From IMG/VR virus record IMGVR_UViG_3300036770_008729, positions 157,359 to 221,358 of that record: DNA of 64,000 nucleotides, one strand, 5' to 3'. Position 1 is the first letter of the stretch. Each line of letters starts with the position of its first letter. The position numbers were made by a program, and so were the translations under genes. Source of the stretch: a virus. Of the stretch, positions 44,307 to 52,938 are shown in pieces. The notes under the pieces were generated by a model. It was given only the letters and a program-made list of their open reading frames with translations. It was not told the DNA's origin and searched no databases.

Positions 44307-44888
44307 ATGAAGAAGTTCAGTAACATATCAGGCCAAAAGATAACAGAAGAACCAAAGCCAGAAGTTAAAAAAATCAACGAACAAGATTTAATTAAACATA
44401 AAATTTTAGAGCTTATGGAGCAATTTTTAGTTATCAGAAGCTATGGACCTGTTGATAGACATCAAAGAGCTGGTCTAATTCAGATTGCAGGTAAAGAAGT
44501 ATTCTTAGAAGCTATTATGAATTTATTCAATACGAAATCTCTTAAAGAACAAACTAAACTTTTAGAAAGTCTTAAATCAGAGATTACTAACTGGGAATTA
44601 TTAGATAATAAAGTTAATGAGTTTAGTAATAAGATGACTTATTATGAGAACAATAATCAAATTTTAATTCAAAAACAAAATGTATTAAAACTTTACAATA
44701 AGTATAAAGACGATTCTGATTTTCTATTGAAGATGGTAGACGAATCTTGTAAAAAAATAAAATCTTCAGATATTGCTGAAGTAAGAGCAATTTCAAGTGA
44801 ACAACTTTACTTAGAAAGTAAAAATGAGATCTTCAAACTAATGGCTAATAAATTTAATACAAGACTAAACCAAATTAAAAATAATTGA
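44307..44888 (+). CDS. Hypothetical helical protein
   Basis: 193 residues. After a disordered N-terminus (KITEEPKPEVKK) the protein is almost all helical. No family is recognised and the start does not fit the shared tag well (MKKFSNISGQKITEE), although the E at position 14 is notable. It overlaps or abuts the next gene. Late-type element upstream. Confidence 0.55.
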   Translation: MKKFSNISGQKITEEPKPEVKKINEQDLIKHKILELMEQFLVIRSYGPVDRHQRAGLIQIAGKEVFLEAIMNLFNTKSLKEQTKLLESLKSEITNWELLDNKVNEFSNKMTYYENNNQILIQKQNVLKLYNKYKDDSDFLLKMVDESCKKIKSSDIAEVRAISSEQLYLESKNEIFKLMANKFNTRLNQIKNN

Positions 44889-44899
44889 TAAAATCCTAT

Positions 44900-45451
44900 A
44901 TGGATTCTATCAACAAATTTTTAAAAGAAACTTTTATTTTCAACCACAACATTTTTTCTGAAATTATATACACGGATAAAAATCCAGCTGTAATTGAATC
45001 TTTAGATATTAAAAAGATAGATTCGAATGTTATTCGAATAAAAAATCAACAACATTATAATCTCAATAGATTTACTTGCAATCATAACGAAATTGATAGT
45101 AAGATTAAGCATGAAATGATTTCAGTCATAAAATCTTCAACTCAGACTTGTATTATTGATTTTTACGCAAAAGGATTTTTCAAGTTATTCAAAAAGAATA
45201 AAATAGAAAATATACTTCTTAAGATTAAAGAAACTAATTGGATTTGTTGCAATTCTAATCTTAAAAATATATTTTCAAAAATTGAAAATTTAGTAATTTT
45301 TGAAGATAATTCATTAGAACATGAAATATTCATAGGTGGATTTGATTCACTGGGTGTTATAGTCAATAATAATTATAAGATTGAATCAGATAACATAGAA
45401 TTTGAATTATTGATATATAATAAAAATGTTAGAAGATTACTACTTCAATGA
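44900..45451 (+). CDS. Hypothetical protein
   Basis: 183 residues from the ATG at 44900; a TTG at 44885 overlapping the previous stop is possible. MDSINKFLKETFIFNHN begins a mixed alpha/beta protein without recognised domains. Its stop overlaps the next gene's ATG, so 44307-45687 looks like one translationally coupled unit. Confidence 0.5.
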   Translation: MDSINKFLKETFIFNHNIFSEIIYTDKNPAVIESLDIKKIDSNVIRIKNQQHYNLNRFTCNHNEIDSKIKHEMISVIKSSTQTCIIDFYAKGFFKLFKKNKIENILLKIKETNWICCNSNLKNIFSKIENLVIFEDNSLEHEIFIGGFDSLGVIVNNNYKIESDNIEFELLIYNKNVRRLLLQ

Positions 45452-45687
45452 TTCAATTCACAGAAAAACAAATTGAACTTCTTTATGTAATGTCAGACCT
45501 ACAACACCAATGGCTTAGTAAATATAATCCAGAGTCAAATATCAGTTATGCTCAAGTTTTGAAGATGAATCATCAAAAAATGACCGACATTTGTGAATCC
45601 TGCTTTGATAACTCCGAAGAGATGATAGATTTAATTTTTGAATCAATAATAAAAGATTATGAGCAAATGCTAAAAGATTCAGACTAA
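45448..45687 (+). CDS. Hypothetical small acidic protein
   Basis: 79 residues, helical and acidic (MTDICESCFDNSEEMIDLIF). No recognised domain. It overlaps the end of the previous gene by 4 nt and ends 31 nt before the glycosyltransferase-like gene. Confidence 0.55.
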   Translation: MIQFTEKQIELLYVMSDLQHQWLSKYNPESNISYAQVLKMNHQKMTDICESCFDNSEEMIDLIFESIIKDYEQMLKDSD

Positions 45688-45718
45688 ACTACTAAAATTT
45701 TAAATAATATAATATCTA

Positions 45719-46444
45719 ATGAATGCTGTTTGTCTTTTATGTAGAAAACCAGATAGAATGTGGTGTGAATTTTTAGATAAATTTAACAATTACAAAGTTT
45801 TTATTATAGTTGATGACCAAGAAATTGACTTATCTGATATAAAAAGAGACTATTCAAATCTGACATTTATTCAAATATCTGATAACGATTGTATCGACAA
45901 ATGCTACACAAAAATAAATTACTTTGTTAAAAAAGACATAACATCTTGGGAAAGATCTCTGTTATTCTTCACATTCATTGAAAAATCTTTTGACCAAGTT
46001 TGGTTTATAGAAGATGATGTATTTTTATATGATGAAAGTGTATTAGAAAAAATCGATAAAAAATATCAAAAAGAAGATTTATTAACTAGATTCACACACT
46101 TTCCAGAAGAAAAACAAACTAAATGGGGTCCTATAGAAAATCTAAAAGAGCCAATAAGAAGCGCAATGTGTTGTGTGGTTAGAATGTCAAAAAGAATGCT
46201 TTTAGAGATCAATGAGTTTGTTAAAATTGAAAAAAGATTTTGTTTCTTAGAAATTCTTTTTCCAACACTAGCAACTAATTTAAATTTAGATTATAAAAAT
46301 CCTGATGAATTTGATAGTGTAAGATTCGACCCAGATAAGTTAATAAAGAAAAAAATGACAACCGAATTACTACAAAAAAATCTATTTCATCCGGTAAAAG
46401 ATATCTATAAGCACAAAATTTATAGAGAAGGCATTCTACACTAA
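45719..46444 (+). CDS. Glycosyltransferase-like (GT-A) protein
   Basis: 241 residues. A Rossmann-like start (YKVFIIVDDQEIDL) and a metal-binding-type strand VWFIEDDVFLYDE resemble GT-A glycosyltransferases. The acceptor is unknown. It converges on the 46436 gene with a 9-nt overlap. One of three such genes in the window; together they suggest glycosylation of DNA, virion proteins or envelope sugars. Confidence 0.6.
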   Translation: MNAVCLLCRKPDRMWCEFLDKFNNYKVFIIVDDQEIDLSDIKRDYSNLTFIQISDNDCIDKCYTKINYFVKKDITSWERSLLFFTFIEKSFDQVWFIEDDVFLYDESVLEKIDKKYQKEDLLTRFTHFPEEKQTKWGPIENLKEPIRSAMCCVVRMSKRMLLEINEFVKIEKRFCFLEILFPTLATNLNLDYKNPDEFDSVRFDPDKLIKKKMTTELLQKNLFHPVKDIYKHKIYREGILH

Positions 46445-47014
46445 AACTTGATCTAATTTCACATCTCGAATTATGAACTTAAGCGACTCACTTGAATCAA
46501 GTAGCGATTGAAATATTTTATTTCTATTAAAAAATCCACTGAAAAGCTCGAGGTCAGAAGATTGTTTCTCAAAATTACTACAATATCGGATTGAGAGAAA
46601 TAAATTAGGATGTAATCTTACTATCCATAACTCACCATAACCATCGTTACAAGGTATAGTCAAAGAAAATGTTTGTTCAAACTCAGGTCCAAAATTATTT
46701 ATTGAAGGCTCGAATCCTAATTTTAGGAATAGGTCTTTAACATAATTATATCTATCGTATCTACCAATTAACTTAGTCTCTGTGTCATAGTGTGATAATC
46801 TACTAGGTAAGTCCGCAAAACCATCTATAGTTCCTATATGATAGTATTCTTCTATGATTTCATCTATTTTAGACTCTCTTTCATTTTCTTTATTGGGTCT
46901 CAATTTTAAGTTGATGACATTTGACTCCGATTTATCAAAAATGAAATAAGTAACATCTTCTTCAGATGCTAACTTTTCACACTCATCTATTAAATATTGA
47001 GGTATTTCTTTCAT
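46436..47014 (-). CDS. Hypothetical protein
   Basis: 192 residues, mixed alpha/beta (YGELWIVRLHPNLFLSIRYC), no recognised domain. It is the last gene of a tightly packed minus-strand string (49660 to 46436) in which genes overlap by 1-11 nt or lie close together. Its start overlaps the previous stop by 4 nt. Confidence 0.55.
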   Translation of the reverse strand: MKEIPQYLIDECEKLASEEDVTYFIFDKSESNVINLKLRPNKENERESKIDEIIEEYYHIGTIDGFADLPSRLSHYDTETKLIGRYDRYNYVKDLFLKLGFEPSINNFGPEFEQTFSLTIPCNDGYGELWIVRLHPNLFLSIRYCSNFEKQSSDLELFSGFFNRNKIFQSLLDSSESLKFIIRDVKLDQVLV

Positions 47015-47385
47015 GTTAAATTATCTAGATTTTTTCTTCTACGGTATATTTGCTTTGACTTTTCAATATCCTCTGCTATAAACGATTCCATATAATTGTT
47101 TTGTCGATACATATAATTACCATAATAAAGTAATGTGGCATCTTCTAAATTCTTCTTAATACAATCATCACATATAGCGAGTATAATTTGGTCTCCGTCA
47201 TGTTTAGATCCATATCCAGCATCTATTATATGTATAATACCATCAGAAACCATAGAACTATTGACATTAAAGGTTTGATCATTAACCACTTCTTTTCTCC
47301 AAAGCATATCTTCTTCAGTGAGATTTGATATATCAATTGGGTCATAAGGTTTGACTTTATCTTGTTTACAACAGATACAATACAT
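47011..47385 (-). CDS. Cys-rich, probably zinc-binding protein
   Basis: 124 residues. MYCICCKQDKVKPYDPID at the N-terminus and ILAICDDCIKKN in the middle give two C-x2-C pairs that could bind zinc. It ends IYRRRKNLDNLT, a looser version of the R-x-x-K-type tail. Its ATG overlaps the stop of the preceding small frame (TAATG). Function unknown. Confidence 0.6.
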   Translation of the reverse strand: MYCICCKQDKVKPYDPIDISNLTEEDMLWRKEVVNDQTFNVNSSMVSDGIIHIIDAGYGSKHDGDQIILAICDDCIKKNLEDATLLYYGNYMYRQNNYMESFIAEDIEKSKQIYRRRKNLDNLT

Positions 47386-47498
47386 TATAGATTAAGTATG
47401 TTTTTAATTTTATTCATTCTCTTCACTTTTCTAAAAGACAGAGTTATCGTAAATGTTGATGGGTAAAGGGAGGAAAAGTCCAAATCTACTATTTTCAT
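47385..47498 (-). CDS. Very small protein (37 residues) with polymerase motif-A-like peptide
   Basis: The frame reads MKIVDLDFSSLYPSTFTITL and ends KVKRMNKIKNILNL. Its ATG overlaps the previous gene's stop (ATGA) and its stop overlaps the next ATG (TAATG), so it is placed exactly as a coupled gene. DLDFSSLYPS is strikingly like motif A of family B DNA polymerases (D-x-x-S-L-Y-P-S). The tail matches the recurring C-terminal pattern. Too short to be an enzyme. Confidence 0.6.
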   Translation of the reverse strand: MKIVDLDFSSLYPSTFTITLSFRKVKRMNKIKNILNL

Positions 47499-47926
47499 TT
47501 TTTAATTATTTTATTAATTTTTATATCTCTGTTGTATGATGTGATAAAAGATTCAAAATCCTCTCTATCTGTGAATACCTTCTCTGTTAGTGAATTAATC
47601 TTACCTTTGAATATTCTTTTACAAGGATAGTATCCATTACCATCTGAATTTTGACCAAATGGATTAGTCGAATCTGGCTCCTTCTGAAATCCTTTCCATA
47701 TTTCAAATACCTTATTATCCATATCATAAAAATAAGCCCATTCACAAAATAGAGAATCATTGATAAAATCAATGCTATCTTTTATAACTGAAAATCCAGC
47801 CCAATCTCCATTTTTACAAGCTGTCCAAAATTCAACTCCTAATCCACTTGGATAAGAATCAGATTGATTGTAATTCGCTTTGTATTCACCATCTTCTATA
47901 AATCCGTATAATCCTCTTGTACTCAT
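47495..47926 (-). CDS. Hypothetical protein with shared C-terminal tail
   Basis: 143 residues. STRGLYGFIEDGEYKANYNQ followed by SDSYPSGLG looks like a small enzyme or binding fold seen in phages, but I cannot name it. It ends SYNRDIKINKIIKK, a good copy of the recurring tail. ATGA overlaps with both neighbours. Confidence 0.6.
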   Translation of the reverse strand: MSTRGLYGFIEDGEYKANYNQSDSYPSGLGVEFWTACKNGDWAGFSVIKDSIDFINDSLFCEWAYFYDMDNKVFEIWKGFQKEPDSTNPFGQNSDGNGYYPCKRIFKGKINSLTEKVFTDREDFESFITSYNRDIKINKIIKK

Positions 47927-48141
47927 ATTCCTAATTTATCTAATTTTCTATCTCTAACTTTATCTATATTACTTATCCAAAATTCATCACCACAGAATTG
48001 TTGTGATGGGTATGTGATTTTTACTGGTTGGTCAAGATTTACGCCGGATTTGTGTAATCCACACTCCCACCCACCATATTGGTGTTTTCTATCACTATCG
48101 AAGTAGTGACAATTAATACATTTTTTACTTGAATAACTCAT
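47923..48141 (-). CDS. Small Cys-rich protein with shared C-terminal tail
   Basis: 72 residues. Cysteines in CINCHYFD, WECGLHKSG and QQFCGDEFW suggest one zinc site. It ends KVRDRKLDKLGI, matching the tail. Function unknown. Member of the coupled minus-strand string. Confidence 0.6.
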   Translation of the reverse strand: MSYSSKKCINCHYFDSDRKHQYGGWECGLHKSGVNLDQPVKITYPSQQFCGDEFWISNIDKVRDRKLDKLGI

Positions 48142-48157
48142 CTAACAAAATATCGAC

Positions 48158-48496
48158 TCATAATCCTAAATCACTCAATTTATTTTCTCTTTCAATTGCC
48201 ACTTTATTTACCATTTTACAAACTTCTTCATGTCCATTTACCGCATCATCCCAAGAAGTATATCTTAACATATAACCATCATATTCGCCACCAAAAACCA
48301 ATGTTTCAAAAAGTATAGGCACACCTTCATCCTTACCATGTTCCCATCCTAAAAAGACGGTTGAGACTTCTACTTCACCAAAAGATGTTCTATCAACAAC
48401 TCTTGAAGTTTCACTTTGATACTTTAACCACAATGTGGTATCGTTACAAGCAACAGGTTTTTTATCTATTAGTATGTAATAACAATCAGTTATCAT
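48158..48496 (-). CDS. Hypothetical protein with shared C-terminal tail
   Basis: 112 residues, beta-rich N-terminal part and a helical end (EEVCKMVNKVAIERENKLSD-LGL) that matches the recurring tail. No recognised domain. Its start overlaps the end of the small membrane protein gene by 11 nt. Confidence 0.6.
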   Translation of the reverse strand: MITDCYYILIDKKPVACNDTTLWLKYQSETSRVVDRTSFGEVEVSTVFLGWEHGKDEGVPILFETLVFGGEYDGYMLRYTSWDDAVNGHEEVCKMVNKVAIERENKLSDLGL

Positions 48497-48689
48497 ATTC
48501 TACATAAGGATTATCTACACCAAAAAATAAACACCACAACATCATAGTTGGTATTATTGACATCAAAATAAAAACTAACCAGTTTTTAGTTCTGTAAGAT
48601 TCTATCCACTTTTCAATATAAATTTGTATCAGTAAAATTACTAAAATAAATTGAATTAGTGACAGAAAAGATTTAATTAATTTATTCAT
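48486..48689 (-). CDS. Small membrane protein
   Basis: 67 residues with two hydrophobic segments (FLSLIQFILVILLIQIYI and WLVFILMSIIPTMMLWCLFF). No family. Could act in lysis, exclusion or envelope modification; the two-helix layout is also seen in holins. It overlaps the glycosyltransferase gene by 4 nt. Confidence 0.55.
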   Translation of the reverse strand: MNKLIKSFLSLIQFILVILLIQIYIEKWIESYRTKNWLVFILMSIIPTMMLWCLFFGVDNPYVEYDN

Positions 48690-49660
48690 GCTTCAATATT
48701 TTTTATATAATCTTTCATCAATTTTATGTAAGCTGAGGTAGAATTACTACTATCTACATAGTCAAAATAATTTTCATTTTCCGAAAGTTTGTCAATCGGA
48801 TTTATATTTATGTAATCTCCTTTATAAAACATTCTCTTCTTCAGATCATGTGTCACACCAGCCATATGTAATATATTTTTTTTCTCATAAACTCTAATGT
48901 TATCTGTTGCCCAAGAAAAATCAAACTCATTGGTTATCTCGGTCTTATACTCAAATAACCATAGGTTCCAAAGAGTAGACCACATTTCAGCTGTCCAGAA
49001 TTGAATACCACCACTAATTGGATTTTTATGATGAAATTCCTTCATAGTTTTATAAAGAGGAGTTGAATCCTCATATATTTTCTTCCATAATGAAGAGGTA
49101 GAGTTTTTTATTAAGTATTGACCACCACCAGAACTTTTTTGATTGTGTATTAACTTCTCAATAGGTATATTAACTATATTAGTCATTTTAAATAAAAGTT
49201 CTCCTTTTTGGAGATGTTGATGGTCTTTTTCATATTGTTCACAACAACTTTTTATATAGTCATATCCAATGTAACTAACTGTATCGGATAGGTAAACTTT
49301 ATTATCATTTAATAATTCAGAAAAATTAGGTAAATTTCTAAAAACTATATCAGAATCATGAAGAAAAATCAATTTAGAAAATTGAGGATATTCTTCAGTA
49401 AATTTCCAAATAAGATAAGGCTTTATACTAGGTATATACGACTTATCTTCACGATCATCTACATAAAAATGAATATTTACACCAATATCTCTCAATGATT
49501 TTGCATCCTCTGAAGGATCATTTTCAGCAAAAACAGAGAATAATATGTGAACTTGTTCAGGACTTATACCTATTTTTAAAAAATTAAAGATATATAACCT
49601 ACACTGCCAGTGAAAATAAGGAACATCTGGCTGTGCTGTAACAAATAAAATATCTTTCAT
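48686..49660 (-). CDS. Glycosyltransferase-like (GT-A) protein
   Basis: 324 residues. The start MKDILFVTAQPDVPYFHWQC and the D-x-D strand LIFLHDSDIVFRN fit a GT-A glycosyltransferase, with SGGGQYLIKN later as a likely acceptor-loop region. Donor and acceptor are unknown. It opens the coupled minus-strand gene string that ends at 46436. Confidence 0.7.
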   Translation of the reverse strand: MKDILFVTAQPDVPYFHWQCRLYIFNFLKIGISPEQVHILFSVFAENDPSEDAKSLRDIGVNIHFYVDDREDKSYIPSIKPYLIWKFTEEYPQFSKLIFLHDSDIVFRNLPNFSELLNDNKVYLSDTVSYIGYDYIKSCCEQYEKDHQHLQKGELLFKMTNIVNIPIEKLIHNQKSSGGGQYLIKNSTSSLWKKIYEDSTPLYKTMKEFHHKNPISGGIQFWTAEMWSTLWNLWLFEYKTEITNEFDFSWATDNIRVYEKKNILHMAGVTHDLKKRMFYKGDYININPIDKLSENENYFDYVDSSNSTSAYIKLMKDYIKNIEA

Positions 49661-49721
49661 ATCTAATTATATGAAAAATTACTATTTAGGATTTAAAAGT
49701 ATATAATACTTTTTTTAATGG

Positions 49722-49805
49722 CTATTTATTGCGTATATCAGAATCTGGCTCACCAATAGATGCAACAACAATCACCAAATCATCAGATCCATCTAAGTCG
49801 CAAAA
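49722..49805 (-). other. In-frame coding-like extension after the fibre gene stop
   Basis: Directly after the TAA of the 49806 gene the same frame stays open for 27 codons (CDLDGSDDLVIVVASIGEPD and onward) before a TAG. The peptide looks protein-like, with alternating strands. It may be read by stop-codon readthrough or be the remnant of a longer C-terminus. Confidence 0.35.
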
Positions 49806-51893
49806 TTATGGTTTTATTGTTATGTTTACGGTTACTGTCATTGATATACTCTGTTCGGATGAATCTACATAAACTTCTCCGTAGTAGGTATATGTTCCAT
49901 CTCCGTTATCAGAAACTTCTGTTTCTGTCAGTGTCCAATCTGGCTTCATTCTTACCTGGAAGTCTAATCCACCATTTAAGTTTGTATATTGCATTAGCCA
50001 ATCTGAACTTACTGATGTCTCATCTGACCAGTCGGTAGGATTATTGGCGGTTCCCATATTTCTTATTTCTATCTTAGTGGCATCACTTACGGAAACTACT
50101 ACTAGATCGTTTGTTGTAAGATTGCTACCGGAAATCATAAAATCGTTATAATTATCTCCTGTTATTGGTGATTCAGTTACTGTTACGATTTCAGGTGTTT
50201 GGCTTAATTGTGGTAGACTGGAATTAAAGTCAAAATCTCCATTTACGTCAATTACTGGTGGTTCAACATAATAGTCCCAAGTATAATTTGATCCATCATA
50301 ATACAATGAATATTTATTACCGGTGATATATACATCTCTTTGATCTGATATGAATGTGGTATTTTGGTTATCAGGTCCTAGTTCAAATGTGTTATCTGTA
50401 TATAAAATTATATGTAAATTTTCATCAGAGTCTTTTTGTTTTTCATCTATAAAAACACCGATGCCTGATTTAGAATTGTAATTATAAGATACATCATTAT
50501 ATTCTGCCTCGACTTCTACTGATTCTGTGTTCTGAATATTTAATACTCCGAAGTCAAAATATGTATAATCTTTTATAACAATCTTAGGATCTTGTAGTTG
50601 ACCACTATATATTGCTTTTCCATCTACAGATATTTGCCAAGTGAAAGTATCACTTTTTGTAAATCCTACTTTACCATTTGATACACTTATAGTTGTTGTT
50701 TTGTCTACACTTCCTATAGATGTTCCCCACATATCTGTCAATAAAACAGCTGCTTTTGGATCTGATTTAATATCACCTCTGTATATTTGTAGTAATTCAT
50801 TTCCTAAAAATGGATAATCTGAATAGACATTCAATAGAAATGAATTATACGATTCAGTAGTCATTTTTTCCCAACTACCTGACTCATAAATTTTAATCTC
50901 CGTAGATTTTATAGTTGCGTTGACATAAATACCATTTTCATCTTTTTTTACTCCGTCAGTTGCAAAAATTTTTCTTAGTGGTAAGATATTACCATTTCCA
51001 AAAATCCATTTTCCATCAGAGTAGAATATGAAACTAACATAAACAGAACTAAAGTAATCAAAGTCATTGAAAATACCTTCTTTGGTGTTATATTTCTTTC
51101 CTAGTCCCGCATAAGTAAAAGAAATTTCATTAGAACCTCCACCGATAAGTTGAAATTTAAACTCAGCAGTTTTTCCTTCTTCATTTGTTATCTTTCCTAA
51201 TAAGTATCCACCATTTTCTAAAGTATTGTCTTCAATTAAATCAGTTAAAGAAAAAGAAGCCGTAGCTGATACCGGTTCTTTAGATTTATCAATTTTGAAA
51301 TCATATTCTGGAATCTCCAATTGAGTTATTTTGTCTTTAGATGACCAAAATATTTCAAGGTCTCCACCTACCGTTGCATTAGCAACTAATCTATCAAATG
51401 TTGGAGTAACACCATATCTGTTTAATATGGTTTGCATAAAACTAATATCAATCATTATATTATTTGATGATAAAGATTTGCCAAAAATATAAGGTGTTAC
51501 TGATGTTGTTAAGTATCCATCTGAGGTAATATAATATATTGTTCTTGGTGTAAAATCAAAGGATGGTAGACTAATTATACCTTTTGTTATTACTGATACT
51601 GACTCACCATCATTTGCGTCTGATAGGAAAACACCTATTATATTATCTGCTTTATTATCATCATCTTTGATATTACCAGGAACGCTTACTGTCCCATCTT
51701 CATTTAGATATACAAGTTCTCCCTCATAAACCTCACCATTTGCTGTAAATTTCTCACCGGTAGCAGAAACCGGTTTTGAGGCACCTTTATCATCATCTGT
51801 TTTTAATTGACCATCTTTGGTTGAGATTGATATAAACCCAGATGGTGCTCTTTTTGAGCTTCCTCCTTCTCTCAGTAGTAATCTTCTTGGCAT
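49806..51893 (-). CDS. Long beta-rich tail-fibre-like protein
   Basis: 695 residues. N-terminus MPRRLLLREGGSSKRAPSGF is basic; the next part (GEVYEGELVYLNEDGTVSVP) and KGIISLPSFDFTPRTIYYIT recall domains of phage fibre or particle-surface proteins. The rest is Ser/Thr/Asp-rich beta structure with Ig-like segments, ending in VTVTESPITGDNYNDF and a final beta domain. Likely a receptor-binding or whisker-type protein. Late-type element 22 nt upstream. See the extension after the stop. Confidence 0.6.
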   Translation of the reverse strand: MPRRLLLREGGSSKRAPSGFISISTKDGQLKTDDDKGASKPVSATGEKFTANGEVYEGELVYLNEDGTVSVPGNIKDDDNKADNIIGVFLSDANDGESVSVITKGIISLPSFDFTPRTIYYITSDGYLTTSVTPYIFGKSLSSNNIMIDISFMQTILNRYGVTPTFDRLVANATVGGDLEIFWSSKDKITQLEIPEYDFKIDKSKEPVSATASFSLTDLIEDNTLENGGYLLGKITNEEGKTAEFKFQLIGGGSNEISFTYAGLGKKYNTKEGIFNDFDYFSSVYVSFIFYSDGKWIFGNGNILPLRKIFATDGVKKDENGIYVNATIKSTEIKIYESGSWEKMTTESYNSFLLNVYSDYPFLGNELLQIYRGDIKSDPKAAVLLTDMWGTSIGSVDKTTTISVSNGKVGFTKSDTFTWQISVDGKAIYSGQLQDPKIVIKDYTYFDFGVLNIQNTESVEVEAEYNDVSYNYNSKSGIGVFIDEKQKDSDENLHIILYTDNTFELGPDNQNTTFISDQRDVYITGNKYSLYYDGSNYTWDYYVEPPVIDVNGDFDFNSSLPQLSQTPEIVTVTESPITGDNYNDFMISGSNLTTNDLVVVSVSDATKIEIRNMGTANNPTDWSDETSVSSDWLMQYTNLNGGLDFQVRMKPDWTLTETEVSDNGDGTYTYYGEVYVDSSEQSISMTVTVNITIKP

Positions 51894-51915
51894 GTTTTAT
51901 TTATTGATTTTGTTT

Positions 51916-51924
51916 TATATATTA
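51916..51924 (-). promoter_or_regulatory. Late-promoter-like TAATATATA element
   Basis: An exact minus-strand match, 22 nt before the ATG at 51893. Confidence 0.4.
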
Positions 51925-51940
51925 AAATCAATAAATAAAA

Positions 51941-52900
51941 TTAATCACCAAATAAGTTACTTAATAAAGTATCTCTGTGTAAACTCATATCTTCAAAGTT
52001 TATGTATTTAACATAGTTACTATGTCCTAAATCATTTTTGATATAAATCAAAACACTTCCACTACTAACATACGAACCTTGAACATTATAAACTAAATCT
52101 TTAGTATAGATTTTTTTATTTGATGAATCATAAACATCTGAAAGACATCTTACATTTGTTCCATTTGGAACAATCATTCCTCTTTTAAGTCTCTCTGTAA
52201 TTGTATTTGTTACGTAATCGAGATTTAATTTTCTTGGATCTATTTTTAGATTTTCAAGAATATCAACAAAGCTTGAAATTAACTTATTAGTAACTTCAAT
52301 TTCTCTATGTGGAATATTATCTAAACTTAGTCTTACACCAGTAAACCACTTAGCATCATTACTATATTTATCTTGAAACTCAAATGCAGAAATATCAATA
52401 TATCCAATTTTAGTTAGACCAAATACTTCAACTTCATTTTGAATAACAAAATTCATAATTGATAAAAATGATGATGTCAAAGATTCAACACATTCTTCAC
52501 TTCTCCTACCTGAACCAATTCTACCTCTTCTAGTAAGTTTAGGCTTTCTTACCCATCTACCATTCAATAAACGATCATAGGTTTCAGCATCAGCTAGAAT
52601 TTCAATAAATTGCTTTTGAGTTCTATTTTGAATATACTTTTTTAATCTTTCATTTTTAGTTTTTTCAATTAGTATTGGTTTCAATTTACGCCAACTCATA
52701 TCATCGTAAATTAATTTCTCTCCATACTTTTCAACTCTTTTCAATAAGTCAAAGAAATCAGCAAATGGACCAAGACTAAGACTTCGCATTGCGGATTGTG
52801 ATATCTCACCATTCTCATATTGAGTGATTGATGGAATACTTTTCTTAGCCTCATTGTAAATCTCAATATTCTTTTTAATACAGTCGTAGGTAAATTTCAT
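51941..52900 (-). CDS. Hypothetical protein
   Basis: 319 residues from the ATG at 52900 (MKFTYDCIKKNIEIYNEAKK); an upstream ATG at 52936 would overlap the divergent gene's promoter. Mixed alpha/beta, with a basic stretch (RKPKLTRRGRIGSGRRSEEC) and a C-terminal beta region (NVRCLSDVYDSSNKKIYTKD). No recognised family. It has a TAATTTTG -7 box 5 nt upstream and so may be early. Confidence 0.55.
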   Translation of the reverse strand: MKFTYDCIKKNIEIYNEAKKSIPSITQYENGEISQSAMRSLSLGPFADFFDLLKRVEKYGEKLIYDDMSWRKLKPILIEKTKNERLKKYIQNRTQKQFIEILADAETYDRLLNGRWVRKPKLTRRGRIGSGRRSEECVESLTSSFLSIMNFVIQNEVEVFGLTKIGYIDISAFEFQDKYSNDAKWFTGVRLSLDNIPHREIEVTNKLISSFVDILENLKIDPRKLNLDYVTNTITERLKRGMIVPNGTNVRCLSDVYDSSNKKIYTKDLVYNVQGSYVSSGSVLIYIKNDLGHSNYVKYINFEDMSLHRDTLLSNLFGD

Positions 52901-52905
52901 AGTAA

Positions 52906-52913
52906 CAAAATTA
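52906..52913 (-). promoter_or_regulatory. Bacteroidota-type -7 box (TAnnTTTG)
   Basis: TAATTTTG on the minus strand ends 5 nt before the chosen ATG at 52900. Confidence 0.45.
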
Positions 52914-52924
52914 AAAAAAAATTC

Positions 52925-52933
52925 TAATATATA
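52925..52933 (+). promoter_or_regulatory. Late-promoter-like TAATATATA element
   Basis: An exact match, 5 nt before the ATG at 52939. Confidence 0.45.
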
Positions 52934-52938
52934 CAAGT

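Noticed and set aside
44307-44888. Reading MKKFSNISGQKITEE as another copy of the shared tag
   Set aside because: The spacing of the hydrophobic and aromatic residues does not fit; it lacks the [FY]-x-x-F core.
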